Source: Candidatus Woodwardiibium gallinarum (GTDB taxonomy: Bacteria; Bacillota; Clostridia; Oscillospirales; CAG-382). Taken from it: a stretch of DNA of 51,616 bases. The position numbers were made by a program, and so were the translations under genes. Positions 22,733-31,748 of this stretch are shown one piece after another (positions within the stretch are counted from its first letter, which is position 1; the number at the start of each line of letters is the position of its first letter). The stretch lies in the NCBI GenBank assembly GCA_904419545.1, contig CAJFRY010000019.1, forward strand, positions 1 to 51,616, read 5' to 3'. Under the pieces are notes generated by a model. The model was not told the DNA's origin, searched no databases, and saw nothing but the letters and a program-made list of their open reading frames with translations.

Positions 22733-25072
22733 CTATTCGCTGCGCAGCGCGTCCACCGCGTTCTTACGCGAGGCCATACGCGCCGGAATGTGGCCGCCGA
22801 GCATTGTCAGCAGTGTGCTGATGACAATCAGCAGCAGTGCGTGCAGCGGCTGGAGCTGCGCGACGTTCTCCAGCTCCGATACGTTATAAATCAGCGTGTT
22901 GACCGGAAAGGTCAGCAGCCACGCAATCACGATGCCCAGCACGCCCGAGAACACGCCGAGGATGCAGGTCTCAGCGTCGAATACGCGGGCGATGTCCTTC
23001 TTCCGCGCGCCCAGCGACTTGAGTATGCCGATTTCCTTGGTGCGCTCGAGCACCGAGGTGTAGGTGATGATGCAGATCATAATCAGGCTCACCACCAAGC
23101 TCACCGCAGCAAACGCAATCAGCACGAAGGTGATGCCGTCGATAATGCTGCCGGTCATCTCCGAAATCGAGGCGGCCAGGTCGGTGTAGACGATCTGCTG
23201 CTCGACCGGAAGGCCTTCATTGTAAGCGTCCAGATATTCCAGCAGGCGGTCCTTGGACTCGAAATCGTTCGGGTACAGGAAGATCATATACGGGATTTTG
23301 CTGCCGCCGAGGACGGCGAGCGTCTGCTCCTTCTGCTCCTCCGTCAGGGCCTGCAGGGTGAAGACGCTTTTGTCGGAGGCCTGCTGGTCGGCGACGATCT
23401 GCGAGGAAAGGCTGTTCTCGATGATTTCCTCCATCAGCTCCTCGCTGTAGCAGATGCCCGTGTTCAGCAGCCCGATGGAGGCCGATTCCTTCAGCCGCAC
23501 CACACCGCAGACACGCAGTGTGACGTTGTTTTCGTTTTCATACAGCGTCCCGTAGTCGCGGTTGGGCATATACACGCCCTGCTCGGTTTTTATGTAATAA
23601 TCGTCGTTGAACACAATGCGGTATTCCTTGCCGACAATCTCGTCGAAGCCGATCTCGCTGCGTCCTGCCGCGTCAAAGCCAAGCGCATCGAAAAGGGATT
23701 CGTCCAGCCGGTTGCGGGTGTCCACGACAAGCACGACGTCATGCTTGCCGGACGGATAAGCGCCGGACAGCAGGTCATAATTCTTTTCAAGATAGCTTTC
23801 GCCGCTGCTCTTGGGGTAGGTCGAAAGCCCGACCATACGCATACTCATCACATTGGCCATCGAGCCGGTCGTATCCGACGAGGACATCCCGAAGCTGACC
23901 GGCACGATGGCGCCGTTTTTATCGGTAAGCGTGTTCATGTTTGCCAAATAGGCGCTGCCGACCGATGCGCAGAGCGACGGGTCAACGGCGTTGATGTAAT
24001 CGATGTAATCCTGTGTGATGATGTTTTCGTGGACAAACCGGCTCTCGGTCGAATCGTACAGCAGCACACGGTCGGTGTCGGGGAACTGCTCGGGCAGCGA
24101 CGCCTGCATGCCGCCGGCGTCCATCATATCCTCCATTTCAAGCTGCTGCGCCGCCGGGGAGATGTAGACGGGGAACTCGGCCAGCGCGTCCGACTGGAAC
24201 TGGTCGATCTGGAGCTGAAAGCCTGTTGAAAGGCTCAGGATCAAGGCAATGCCGATGATGCCGATGCTCGATGCGAAACTGGTCAGGAAGGTGCGCCCCT
24301 TCTTCGTGCGCAGGTTGTTGAACGAGAGCGAGAGCGCGGTGAAAAAGCTCATGCTCGTCTTTTTCAGAGAAAAGCCGTCCGGACGGTCGACAGCCTCGCA
24401 GGGGTTGCTGTCAGCGGTGATGCGGCCGTCGGCGAAGCGGATGATGCGGTCGGCATATTTTTCGGCCAGCGCGGGGTTGTGCGTGACCATGATGACCAGC
24501 CGGTTGGCGGAGAGTGATTTGATCAGTTCCATAATCTGCACGCTCGTCTCCGAATCGAGCGCGCCGGTCGGCTCGTCACAGAGCAGGATTTCGGGGTCGT
24601 TGGCCAGCGCGCGGGCGATGGCTACGCGCTGCATCTGTCCGCCGGAAAGCTGGTTGGGCTTCTTGTGCAGATGCTCCTTCAGCCCTACCTGCTCCAGCAC
24701 TTCGATGGCCCGTCTGTGCTTTTCCTCGCGTGAGACGCCGGAAAGCGTCATCCCCAGCTCGACATTGGTCACGATGGACAGGTGCGAAATGAGGTTATAG
24801 CTCTGGAAAACAAAGCCTACCGAGTTATTGCGGTAGGCGTCCCACTCGCGTTCCTTGAAGTTCTTTGTGCTTTTTCCCTTGATGATCAGCTCGCCCTCGT
24901 CGTAGCGGTCGAGTCCGCCGATGATGTTGAGGAAGGTCGTTTTGCCCGAGCCGCTTTCCCCCAGCACGGCGACGAACTCCTGCTCGCGGAAGGAAACGGT
25001 GATGCCGTCGACGGCGCGCGTCTCGACCTCACCGATGCGGTACACCTTTCTTATGTTTTTTAATTCTAACAA
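22733..25072 (-). CDS. MacB-like ABC transporter, ATPase fused to FtsX-type permease
   Basis: A 779-residue protein. The ABC ATPase occupies about 1-220: Walker A GESGSGKTT, signature LSGGQMQRVA, Walker B ILLCDEPTGALD, switch His in MVTHNP. The permease part has one membrane segment (about 265-290, SSIGIIGIALILSLSTGF), a large extracytoplasmic domain and three more segments near the end, the MacB/FtsX pattern. The start is TTG at 25072, because GGGGG lies 7 bases upstream; a longer frame to 25093 has no ribosome site. Relatives export peptides or lipoproteins, or sense antimicrobial peptides. It is the first gene of a two-gene unit with the MATE transporter. Confidence 0.85.
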   Translation of the reverse strand: MLELKNIRKVYRIGEVETRAVDGITVSFREQEFVAVLGESGSGKTTFLNIIGGLDRYDEGELIIKGKSTKNFKEREWDAYRNNSVGFVFQSYNLISHLSIVTNVELGMTLSGVSREEKHRRAIEVLEQVGLKEHLHKKPNQLSGGQMQRVAIARALANDPEILLCDEPTGALDSETSVQIMELIKSLSANRLVIMVTHNPALAEKYADRIIRFADGRITADSNPCEAVDRPDGFSLKKTSMSFFTALSLSFNNLRTKKGRTFLTSFASSIGIIGIALILSLSTGFQLQIDQFQSDALAEFPVYISPAAQQLEMEDMMDAGGMQASLPEQFPDTDRVLLYDSTESRFVHENIITQDYIDYINAVDPSLCASVGSAYLANMNTLTDKNGAIVPVSFGMSSSDTTGSMANVMSMRMVGLSTYPKSSGESYLEKNYDLLSGAYPSGKHDVVLVVDTRNRLDESLFDALGFDAAGRSEIGFDEIVGKEYRIVFNDDYYIKTEQGVYMPNRDYGTLYENENNVTLRVCGVVRLKESASIGLLNTGICYSEELMEEIIENSLSSQIVADQQASDKSVFTLQALTEEQKEQTLAVLGGSKIPYMIFLYPNDFESKDRLLEYLDAYNEGLPVEQQIVYTDLAASISEMTGSIIDGITFVLIAFAAVSLVVSLIMICIITYTSVLERTKEIGILKSLGARKKDIARVFDAETCILGVFSGVLGIVIAWLLTFPVNTLIYNVSELENVAQLQPLHALLLIVISTLLTMLGGHIPARMASRKNAVDALRSE

Positions 25073-25608
25073 TGTCTGTCCCCCAATCTGCAAATTCCGT
25101 CTGTTTCAAAGGGAAAGCAGCCGCAGCAGGTTACTCTGCGGGACCGTTATGCGGCGCCCGCAGCGCTTCATCCGCGCAATTCGGGAAAACGCTTGCCTTT
25201 GCCCGCCCCTGCACGTACATGTCCGTACTGCACGTAAAGGAAGACATAAGCTGACGCTGCGCATATCCGCAGGGGTTCATACGCAGGGCGTCCGTCGTTC
25301 GGGCGGCAGGCTTCCTTTGTATCCGAGTTGTCGGGGCAAATCTCTCCCGACAAATGCTCCCTGCGGGAAAAGACAGCGTCGGGCCGTTCGCCGTCCGAAT
25401 GCGCGGAGGCGGAAACGCCGTCCCTGCCGCTTATACATTCTTCGTTTTTTGAAAAATTTCAAAAAACGTTTGTTTCCTAACTGTAACATTATAGCAAGCA
25501 TATGTGAATATTTCTATCGCAAAGCATAAAAGCGAAAATTTCGGGGGATACTAAAGGCAGCCGCTCTTCTGCGGCTTTATATAAATTCGGCAAAAAGGGA
25601 AAAACGGA
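25073..25608. other. Intergenic region between divergent genes
   Basis: No credible gene. The right end is AT-rich. A small hairpin (AGCCGC, TCTTCT, GCGGCT, 25559-25576) lies about 35 bases before the LysM-CAP start. No clear promoter was found for the minus-strand ABC gene. Confidence 0.4.
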
Positions 25609-26228
25609 ATGAAAAAACAATCAAAAAGGCGCTTTCTGCGCTGGCGGCGCTTGTCCTGGCCGTCTGCCTGACTGCCGTCACCGCGCCGGCCTACACCGAC
25701 GTTTATACGGTGGTCAAGGGCGACAGCCTGTGGAAGATCGCCGTCAGATATAAGGTCGGGCTCGACGAAATCATCGCCGCCAATCCGCAGTTCGCGGACC
25801 CGAACCTGATTTATCCCGGACAGAAGGTCTACGTCCCGCTGGACGACCCCGCGACGCTTTCTTTCGAGGAACAGGTCGTCGAGCTGGTCAACGCCTATCG
25901 CGCGCAGTACGGCCTGTCCGCACTGACGGCCGACTGGGAGCTTGCCCGCGTGGCGCGGTATAAGTCACAGGATATGCACGACCGCGGCTATTTTGCGCAC
26001 AACAGCCCCACGTATGGTTCGCCCTTCGATATGATCAAAAGCTTCGGCCTCAGCTACCGCACGGCGGGTGAGAACATTGCCAAGGGCTATGCAACGCCGC
26101 AGGCGGTTGTCAACGGCTGGATGAATTCGAGCGGCCACCGCGCGAATATCCTCAACGCCTCGTTCACCAAAATCGGCGTCGGCTACGTAGCGGACGGCCA
26201 TATTTGGACGCAGCTTTTCATCGGCTGA
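25609..26228 (+). CDS. Secreted LysM-CAP protein with an apparent -1 frameshift near the start
   Basis: The ATG at 25609 is followed by AAAAAACAATC. In that frame the protein stops after about 20 codons. Reading one frame over from the A-run gives a good signal peptide (KKALSALAALVLAVCLTAVT), then one LysM (YTVVKGDSLWKIAVRYKVGL), then a CAP/SCP domain (about 60-175; ELVNAYRAQYGLSALTADWE, YFAHNSP, AGENIAKGY, SSGHRANIL) to TGA at 26228. Seven A instead of six would give MKKTIKKALSAL and join the two. CAP proteins of this type (YkwD-like) are secreted and often linked to sporulation. The next in-frame start in the main frame, GTG 25710, would lose the signal peptide. Confidence 0.75.
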
Positions 26229-26273
26229 CAGCGGGAGAGCCTGCACTTTTCTTTGAAAAAAAGAAAAAAGGGC

Positions 26274-26302
26274 TTGACAAAACCCCCGTGTTCTTATATA
26301 AT
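26274..26302 (+). promoter_or_regulatory. Promoter of tRNA-Ala
   Basis: TTGACA (26274-26279), 17 bases, TATAAT (26297-26302), 32 bases before the tRNA. Confidence 0.85.
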
Positions 26303-26334
26303 ACAAAGGCAGACCGCGCAGAGCGGCGGAATAC

Positions 26335-26410
<76 letters not shown>

Positions 26411-26413
26411 GAA

Positions 26414-26457
26414 AAAAAGGCAAATCCGTTTCCTTTGGGAGACGGATTTGCCTTTTT
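26414..26457 (+). terminator. Terminator of the tRNA-Ala unit
   Basis: AAAAAGGCAAATCCG (26414-26428) and CGGATTTGCCTTTTT (26443-26457) pair perfectly over 15 bases. The following 26458-26852 shows no gene. Confidence 0.85.
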
Positions 26458-26852
26458 ATATTTTGAATTCCTCTCACATTGAAATTGCAGGCGGAACCGG
26501 CTGCTTCAATGTGCTTTTTTGCCGTTGCGGATGTTTGAAACGCGGATTTGGCTTGTGCCGCTTTATGAAGCTTCGGCAGCAAAAGCTGTGTGCGCCGCTT
26601 CGGAGCCTGGTCCGGTTTCGACGCAAAATGCCTGGAAGGCGTTGCGCGGTCCCGGTTTCGGACAAACGGCAAAGATATCAGATGGAGCTATGGCGGCCTT
26701 TAGCAGCAGAAAGTGATGCGAGGCCGAAAAAATCAGCCTGAGCGGCCGTCCTTTGCCGGGCGAAAGAAACCGGAAAAAATTTTCACTCGAAAAAGCCCGT
26801 AAAATCAGCAATCGTTACCGCGCGCAGGGCTTAGTTACAAAAAAGTGCCTTC

Positions 26853-26881
26853 TTTACAGCCGTGGCCGCCCCGTGTATACT
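26853..26881 (+). promoter_or_regulatory. Promoter of the sirtuin/macrodomain operon
   Basis: TTTACA (26853-26858), 17 bases, TATACT (26876-26881), about 80 bases before the first gene. Confidence 0.6.
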
Positions 26882-26962
26882 ATGGGCAAGAGCTGCGGAG
26901 GACAGCCGCTCCGAAGCCGAACGCAAAAATACATCCGACGAGAGATGCAGGAGGAATGCAGA

Positions 26963-27592
26963 ATGAAAATCGCAGTCATATGTGCAAACGGCAGGGCGGG
27001 CAGGCGCATCGTGCAGGAAGCGCTGTCCAGAGGAATAGACGTGACCGCCGTTGTGCGTGAAAGCAATCAGACAGAGGCAAAACAGGTATTGAAAAAGGAC
27101 CTTTTCGACCTCACCGCCGACGACCTGAAGGGCTTCGATGCGGTAATCGACGCCTTCGGCGCCTGGACGGAGGACACTCTCCCGCAGCACAGTACGTCTT
27201 TGAAGCATCTTTGCGACGTTCTCAGCGGTACGGAGACCCGCCTTCTGGTTGTCGGCGGCGCGGGCAGCCTGTATGTCAACCCCGAGCACACCGTCTGCCT
27301 GGCGGACAGTCCGGATTTCCCCGACGCGTTCAAGCCGTTGGCTGCTGCTATGGCAAGGGCGCTCGGAGAGCTTCGCCGCAGAGAGGACGTCAGGTGGACA
27401 TACGTCAGCCCTGCGGGAGATTTCCGCGCTGACGGCGAACGCACCGGCAGATATATTCTGGGCGGCGAGGAATTGACGCTTAACTCCAAGGGCGAAAGCA
27501 CCGTCAGTTATGCGGATTATGCCGTCGCTATGGTGGATGAGGCCGAAAAAGGCACACATATCCGGCAGCGCATCAGCGTTGTGGCGGAATAA
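26963..27592 (+). CDS. NAD(P)-binding Rossmann protein (atypical SDR, NmrA/BVR-B-like)
   Basis: A 209-residue Rossmann protein. The N-terminal strand-loop MKIAVICANGRAGRRIVQEA is the NAD(P)-binding GxxGxxG-type signature, here NGRAGRR. LLVVGGAGSLYVNP and TYVSPAGDF are typical of the short atypical SDR group that includes biliverdin reductase B-like and YwnB-like oxidoreductases. ATG at 26963 follows GGAGG. It heads a run of five same-strand genes with small gaps or overlaps that ends in a macrodomain and a sirtuin, so it probably supplies a redox step in that pathway. The substrate is unknown. Confidence 0.8.
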   Translation: MKIAVICANGRAGRRIVQEALSRGIDVTAVVRESNQTEAKQVLKKDLFDLTADDLKGFDAVIDAFGAWTEDTLPQHSTSLKHLCDVLSGTETRLLVVGGAGSLYVNPEHTVCLADSPDFPDAFKPLAAAMARALGELRRREDVRWTYVSPAGDFRADGERTGRYILGGEELTLNSKGESTVSYADYAVAMVDEAEKGTHIRQRISVVAE

Positions 27593-27622
27593 AAGCACAA
27601 CAGAAATAAGGAGGCATTTAAA

Positions 27623-28414
27623 ATGAATAAGAATACCTGTAAAACCGTCAGGCTTTCCAAGGGGGAAATGCATATTTACGACTTCGGCGCCGTCAAACTG
27701 CACGCATACCGAACGAACGACCCCATCTGTGACGAGGTGTTTGTCCTTGAGAAGAACGGCAAAGCGGTCATCATCGAGTCGCCCTGCTTTTTTGACAACA
27801 ACTCGGAGCTTGCCGAATATGTAAGGGATGTCGAGGTTGCGGGCATGCTGATCGCTTATCACGCCGCAGGCGGCTCATTCCTGCCCGATGTGCCCAAATA
27901 TGCCACGCAGAACGCCGTTGATTATTCTGTCAGCGGCGGCGGAAAGGCGCTGATCGATCAGTTTGCAGGCGCGTTCGGGAAAGCCTTCGACAGCGACGTC
28001 CACAGGATTACTCATGTGGTCGGCGAAGGCCGGCTGACGGTCGGCGGCATCGATTTCGTCATTCGGCGGACCGCAGAGGCCTTCGATGTCGAAATCCCCG
28101 AGGTCAACGCCGTCTACACCCATATGCTCGGGCATGACTGCCATTCCATCGTCGCAGGTGCGGCGCACGCCGACGCTATGATTGCCGGGCTGCGGGAGTA
28201 CATCCGTAAGGGATACGATTTGATTCTGACCTCGCACTATACGCCCGAGGACCTGAAGGACGCCGAGACGAAAATCGCGTATCTGGAAAATCTGAAGCGG
28301 ATCGCGGCCGGCCGCACCGACGCCGAGTCGTTCAAGGCTGAGGTCGGCAGACAGTATCCGCAGTACAGCGGGCAGAATTATCTCGATATGACGGCGGGCT
28401 TCTTCTTCGCCTAA
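27623..28414 (+). CDS. Metallo-beta-lactamase-fold protein with a degenerate metal site
   Basis: A 263-residue protein. The opening strands (MHIYDFGAVKLHAYRTNDPI, VFVLEKNGKAVIIESP) and the length fit the MBL-fold hydrolases. The usual HxHxDH metal motif is not present: the aligned loop reads IAYHAAGGSFLPDV. Later His residues in MLGHDCHSIV and LTSHYTPEDL sit where further ligands are expected. The fold call is moderate and metal binding is doubtful. It lies 30 bases after the Rossmann gene, with AAGGAGG upstream, within the same operon. A role as a binding protein or altered hydrolase is inference. Confidence 0.65.
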   Translation: MNKNTCKTVRLSKGEMHIYDFGAVKLHAYRTNDPICDEVFVLEKNGKAVIIESPCFFDNNSELAEYVRDVEVAGMLIAYHAAGGSFLPDVPKYATQNAVDYSVSGGGKALIDQFAGAFGKAFDSDVHRITHVVGEGRLTVGGIDFVIRRTAEAFDVEIPEVNAVYTHMLGHDCHSIVAGAAHADAMIAGLREYIRKGYDLILTSHYTPEDLKDAETKIAYLENLKRIAAGRTDAESFKAEVGRQYPQYSGQNYLDMTAGFFFA

Positions 28415-28492
28415 CGGCGGATGCATAAACCGGGGCTGTCCATAAGACGGCCCCGGAACCGGTTCAAAACCGGGAAGGGAGGGCGGACAACG

Positions 28493-29122
28493 ATGGATGC
28501 GGGAGCGTGTCTGCGGTATTTGCAGCGGGAAATCCACACTGCGGTTGCGGCGACTATAGATACGGACGGCCTGCCCGTCACCTGCGCCGTCGACATAATG
28601 GACGCCGACGAAGGCGGGCTGTACTTTCTTACCGCCAGAGGCAAGGGCTTTTACGGCCGTCTGAAAGCGACCGGCTATCTGTCGCTGACCGGCATAAAAG
28701 GCGAAAATACGATGTCCCGCACGGCCATATCCGTGCGCGGTAAGGTACGGGAGCTTGGCGGCGCACCGCTGCCCCGACTGTTTGATATGAATCCGTATAT
28801 GCGGGAAATCTATCCCACTCCGGCATCCCAAAGGGCGCTGACGGTGTTCCGTCTGTACGCGGGAGAAGGCGAGTGGTTTGACCTGTCCAAAAAGCCCATT
28901 GAGCGTTTTTCCTTTTCGTTTGGGCAGGCTGTGCTTAACCCGGAAGGCTATTTTATTACGGAAGCTTGCACCGGCTGCCGCATCTGTGAAGCGGTCTGCC
29001 CGCAGGGGTGCATCGATTTTTCCGCCGTGCCGGCGGTGATTCGGCAGGCGCATTGTCTGCGCTGCGGAAATTGTATGGAGGTCTGCCCGCAGAGTGCGGT
29101 GATTCGGGAGGACGAAAAATGA
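28493..29122 (+). CDS. Flavin-type split-barrel protein fused to a 2x[4Fe-4S] ferredoxin domain
   Basis: A 209-residue protein. Residues 1-145 resemble the pyridoxamine-phosphate-oxidase-like FMN-binding split barrel (AATIDTDGLPVTCAVDIMDA, LYFLTARGKGFYGRLKATGY). The C-terminus carries two [4Fe-4S] motifs: Cys159, 162, 165, 169 and Cys188, 191, 194, 198, both ending in CP. It would pass electrons between a ferredoxin pool and a flavin-bound substrate in the cytoplasm. ATG at 28493 follows GGGAAGGGAGGG. Its stop overlaps the start of the macrodomain gene (ATGA), so the two are translationally coupled. Confidence 0.85.
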   Translation: MDAGACLRYLQREIHTAVAATIDTDGLPVTCAVDIMDADEGGLYFLTARGKGFYGRLKATGYLSLTGIKGENTMSRTAISVRGKVRELGGAPLPRLFDMNPYMREIYPTPASQRALTVFRLYAGEGEWFDLSKKPIERFSFSFGQAVLNPEGYFITEACTGCRICEAVCPQGCIDFSAVPAVIRQAHCLRCGNCMEVCPQSAVIREDEK

Positions 29123-29928
29123 CACAGAAGGAAAGACGGCTGTATCTCATTCGGGAATTGCTGAAGGAGCAGCCGCAATATCGGGAAACGGAAATCCCGG
29201 AGGACGAGGACGGTCAAAGGCGTCTGCTTCGTTCCCTGTTCAATGTCCGCATGCCGCGTCCCGCCGCCCGGGCGTTCATCGAAGTGCAGGACGCGTATTT
29301 ACGGGAGGAAATCCGCCGTAAGGGGATTACCGAGCTTGCCGACCTGCGGCAGGTGCAGGAAGGCGTCTATCTTTGGAAGGGAGATATTACCACCCTGCGC
29401 TGCGATGCGATCGTCAATGCGGCCAACAGTCAGATGCTGGGATGCTTCGTCCCCTGCCACGGCTGCATCGACAATGCCATCCATACCTTCGCCGGTGTAC
29501 AGCTTCGGCTGGCCTGCGCGGAACTGATGCGGGCGCAGGGGCACGAGGAGGAAGCCGGCGGGGCAAAAATCACGCCGGCCTTCAACCTGCCCTGCCGCTA
29601 TGTCCTGCATACCGTCGGGCCTGTCGTGGGCGGGCTGCTCACGCAAAAGGATCGGGATTTGTTGGCTTCCTGCTATCGCTCCTGCCTGGAGCTTGCCGGA
29701 CGGAACGGCATCAAAAGCGTTGCTTTTTGCTGTATCTCTACCGGGGAATTCCGTTTTCCGGTTGAGAAAGCGGCTGCAATTGCGATCCAAACTGTAAAAG
29801 CGTACAAAGCGCGTACACAAAGCAAGACGGAGGTGATCTTCAATGTTTTTCGGGAAACGGATTACGCCGTCTACCGCGCGCTGCTCGGCGCAGACGGCGC
29901 GGCTGAAGGCTGCGCTGCAATCCGCTGA
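29119..29928 (+). CDS. Zinc-containing macrodomain protein (ADP-ribosyl hydrolase type)
   Basis: A 269-residue protein. The N-terminal helices (1-80) precede a macrodomain with YLWKGDITTLRCDAIVNAAN (85-104) and the zinc-macro signature FVPCHGCIDNAIH (Cys113, His114, Cys116), then GGAKITPAFNLPCRYVLHTV and CISTGEFRFP. Zinc macrodomains of this class remove ADP-ribose added by SirTM sirtuins, from memory of the Staphylococcus and Streptococcus work. The next gene is exactly such a sirtuin, overlapping by 86 bases. ATG at 29119 overlaps the ferredoxin-protein stop. The known lipoate-linked partners (GcvH-L, LplA2) are not in this window. Confidence 0.9.
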   Translation: MTQKERRLYLIRELLKEQPQYRETEIPEDEDGQRRLLRSLFNVRMPRPAARAFIEVQDAYLREEIRRKGITELADLRQVQEGVYLWKGDITTLRCDAIVNAANSQMLGCFVPCHGCIDNAIHTFAGVQLRLACAELMRAQGHEEEAGGAKITPAFNLPCRYVLHTVGPVVGGLLTQKDRDLLASCYRSCLELAGRNGIKSVAFCCISTGEFRFPVEKAAAIAIQTVKAYKARTQSKTEVIFNVFRETDYAVYRALLGADGAAEGCAAIR

Positions 29929-30760
29929 TGCCGTTCTCGTCGGCGCGGGCGCGGGGCTGTCCGTATCGGCAGGGTTTGCATACGACGGGGAGCGATTTCG
30001 CCGGTACTTTTCGGATTTTGAGGCGCGGTACGGCTTTCATGATATGTACTCCGGCGGGTTTTACCCGTTTCCGACTCCGGAGGAAAGCTGGGCCTACTGG
30101 AGCCGGTTCATTTTCCTCAACCGGTACAGCGACCCGCCCCGTCCCGTGTATTCCGAGCTGCTGGAGCTGGTTGAGGACAAGGACTGCTTTGTCCTCACCA
30201 CCAATGTGGACCATTGCTTTCAAAAGGCCGGATTTGCCAAGAATCGCCTTTTCTACACCCAGGGGGACTACGGCCTGTGGCAATGCTCTGAAGCCTGCCA
30301 CGACAGGACATATGACAACGGGGAAGCCGTCCGCAGGATGGTAGAGGCGCAGGGATTCAGAATCGGCGAAGGCGGGCTGGAGCCGCCTCCGGACGCCGTT
30401 CCGGCGATGGCCGTTCCCGCCGATTTGATTCCGCGCTGTCCGGTCTGCGGCGCGCCGATGGCAATGAATCTGCGCGCGGACGACACCTTCGTACAGGACG
30501 AGGGCTGGTACGCGGCGTACCGGCGGTACGATGATTTCGTCCGCCGTCATACACGCGGCGCCGTTCTATATCTGGAGCTGGGCGTTGGAATGAACACACC
30601 GGCCATTATCAAATTTCCCTTCTGGCGGATGACGGCGGAAAATCCAAAGGCGGTTTATGCCTGTGTGAATCTCGGGCAGGCGTGCTGTCCCGCCGAGATT
30701 GCAGGGCGGGCGGTCTGCATCCGCGCGGACATTTCCGAGGTACTGGCGGCGCTTGCATAA
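29843..30760 (+). CDS. SirTM-type sirtuin (protein ADP-ribosyltransferase)
   Basis: A 305-residue Sir2-family protein. The NAD-binding GAGAGLSVSAG (34-44) and TTNVDHCF (119-126) are clear. The usual catalytic His segment is replaced by YTQGDYG with Gln140. Asn121 and Gln140 have the same spacing as the Asn/Gln pair I recall as essential in SirTM enzymes. Zinc cysteines are Cys148, Cys152, Cys199 and Cys202. SirTM enzymes ADP-ribosylate target proteins rather than deacetylate. ATG at 29843 has GGAGGTGAT upstream and lies within the macrodomain gene, so expression is tightly coupled. The target is unknown. Confidence 0.9.
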   Translation: MFFGKRITPSTARCSAQTARLKAALQSADAVLVGAGAGLSVSAGFAYDGERFRRYFSDFEARYGFHDMYSGGFYPFPTPEESWAYWSRFIFLNRYSDPPRPVYSELLELVEDKDCFVLTTNVDHCFQKAGFAKNRLFYTQGDYGLWQCSEACHDRTYDNGEAVRRMVEAQGFRIGEGGLEPPPDAVPAMAVPADLIPRCPVCGAPMAMNLRADDTFVQDEGWYAAYRRYDDFVRRHTRGAVLYLELGVGMNTPAIIKFPFWRMTAENPKAVYACVNLGQACCPAEIAGRAVCIRADISEVLAALA

Positions 30761-30797
30761 GTGCGCCCGGCTGCAAGTCGGGATAATATGATTTCCC

Positions 30798-30824
30798 GAT
30801 CAAACGGTTTGAAGCCGTTTGATC
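30798..30824. terminator. Hairpin after the sirtuin gene (terminator or operator)
   Basis: GATCAAACGG (30798-30807) and CCGTTTGATC (30815-30824) pair perfectly. No T-run follows, so termination is only a guess. Confidence 0.4.
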
Positions 30825-31041
30825 AACCGCGGCACAACATTCTCATCAAATAAGTACGAGAAAACGGTGGGCGGACAAGCGTGCGCTGCGCCGTCCGCCG
30901 GCGGTTTTTTTCTCAAGCCTTGTTTTGCCGTTGGGTTGCGGAGGAATTCTTCTCTTTTGCAATACGGCGGGCATTCTGTGCAAAAGGCGGGCAGATGTCT
31001 TCCGAACAGGACGTTTTTTTCTTCGGTTGCCTTATAGTTGC

Positions 31042-31070
31042 TTGCATGCTGCTGATGTTTCGAGTATACT
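31042..31070 (+). promoter_or_regulatory. Promoter of the XRE membrane regulator
   Basis: TTGCAT (31042-31047), 17 bases, TATACT (31065-31070), 23 bases before the start codon. Confidence 0.6.
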
Positions 31071-31093
31071 ATTCATCGGAAAGGGGCGTGGAT

Positions 31094-31669
31094 ATGGCAC
31101 TGCACGAAAATATTAAGACCCGGCGTACGGCGCTGAAGCTGTCACAGGAATACGTAGCGGAGCGGGTGGGCGTCAGCAGGCAGGCGGTGGCGAAGTGGGA
31201 GACGGGAAAAAGCGTTCCGGCTTCCGCACATCTGGCGCGGCTGGCGGAGGTGCTGGAAACATCCGTTGCGGCGCTGGCAGGCGGAGAACATGAGGAGCGG
31301 GCGCGCTCCGTCATATGCCGCAACGCCGGTATGCTCGTCGGCCGGTTTGGCGGCTATGTTCTGCTTAACGCCGGGTGGGACGGCTACGCTTCGGGATTGT
31401 ATACCGATCTGCCTGCGTATTGGCTGTCCATTGCGGCGGCCGGACTGGTACTGCTTCTGATTACATCGCTCGATATGCGGAAGCGGCATGATATGCGGAA
31501 GCCACAGTTCGCCGTAGGCGCGCTGCTGCTCTTTTCGATCTTTTTCCTTCCGTCTCTGCTGCCGCTGCCGTCAGTGGGGCTGCGTCAGCTTCTGTCGGAT
31601 CTGGCCGCTGCCGCCTGCGTCGTGTTTCTGGATTTGCAATATTGGCGGCACATCTGGAAAGTCAAATGA
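31094..31669 (+). CDS. XRE-family regulator with C-terminal membrane domain
   Basis: A 191-residue protein. Residues 1-65 form a Cro/C1-type helix-turn-helix (LSQEYVAERVGVSRQAVAKW and the following ETGKSVP). The C-terminal half has three hydrophobic segments (AYWLSIAAAGLVLLLITSL, FAVGALLLFSIFFLPSLLP, LLSDLAAAACVVFLDL). Membrane-tethered XRE proteins of this kind are common in Clostridia and are thought to sense the envelope. ATG at 31094 is 6 bases after AAGGGGC. It is convergent with the P-type ATPase gene and seems to stand alone. Confidence 0.85.
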   Translation: MALHENIKTRRTALKLSQEYVAERVGVSRQAVAKWETGKSVPASAHLARLAEVLETSVAALAGGEHEERARSVICRNAGMLVGRFGGYVLLNAGWDGYASGLYTDLPAYWLSIAAAGLVLLLITSLDMRKRHDMRKPQFAVGALLLFSIFFLPSLLPLPSVGLRQLLSDLAAAACVVFLDLQYWRHIWKVK

Positions 31670-31748
31670 CCGGCTCTGCTTTTGGGCAGAAACGGAAAAT
31701 TGTCCGCAGGTCAGAGCCGCACAGGCGTTGGGTGCGGATGCGCATCAG

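Noticed and set aside
22715..24229. 504-codon plus-strand frame
   Set aside because: It is the antisense of the MacB-like protein; His/Gln/Asp-rich text is typical of such shadows.
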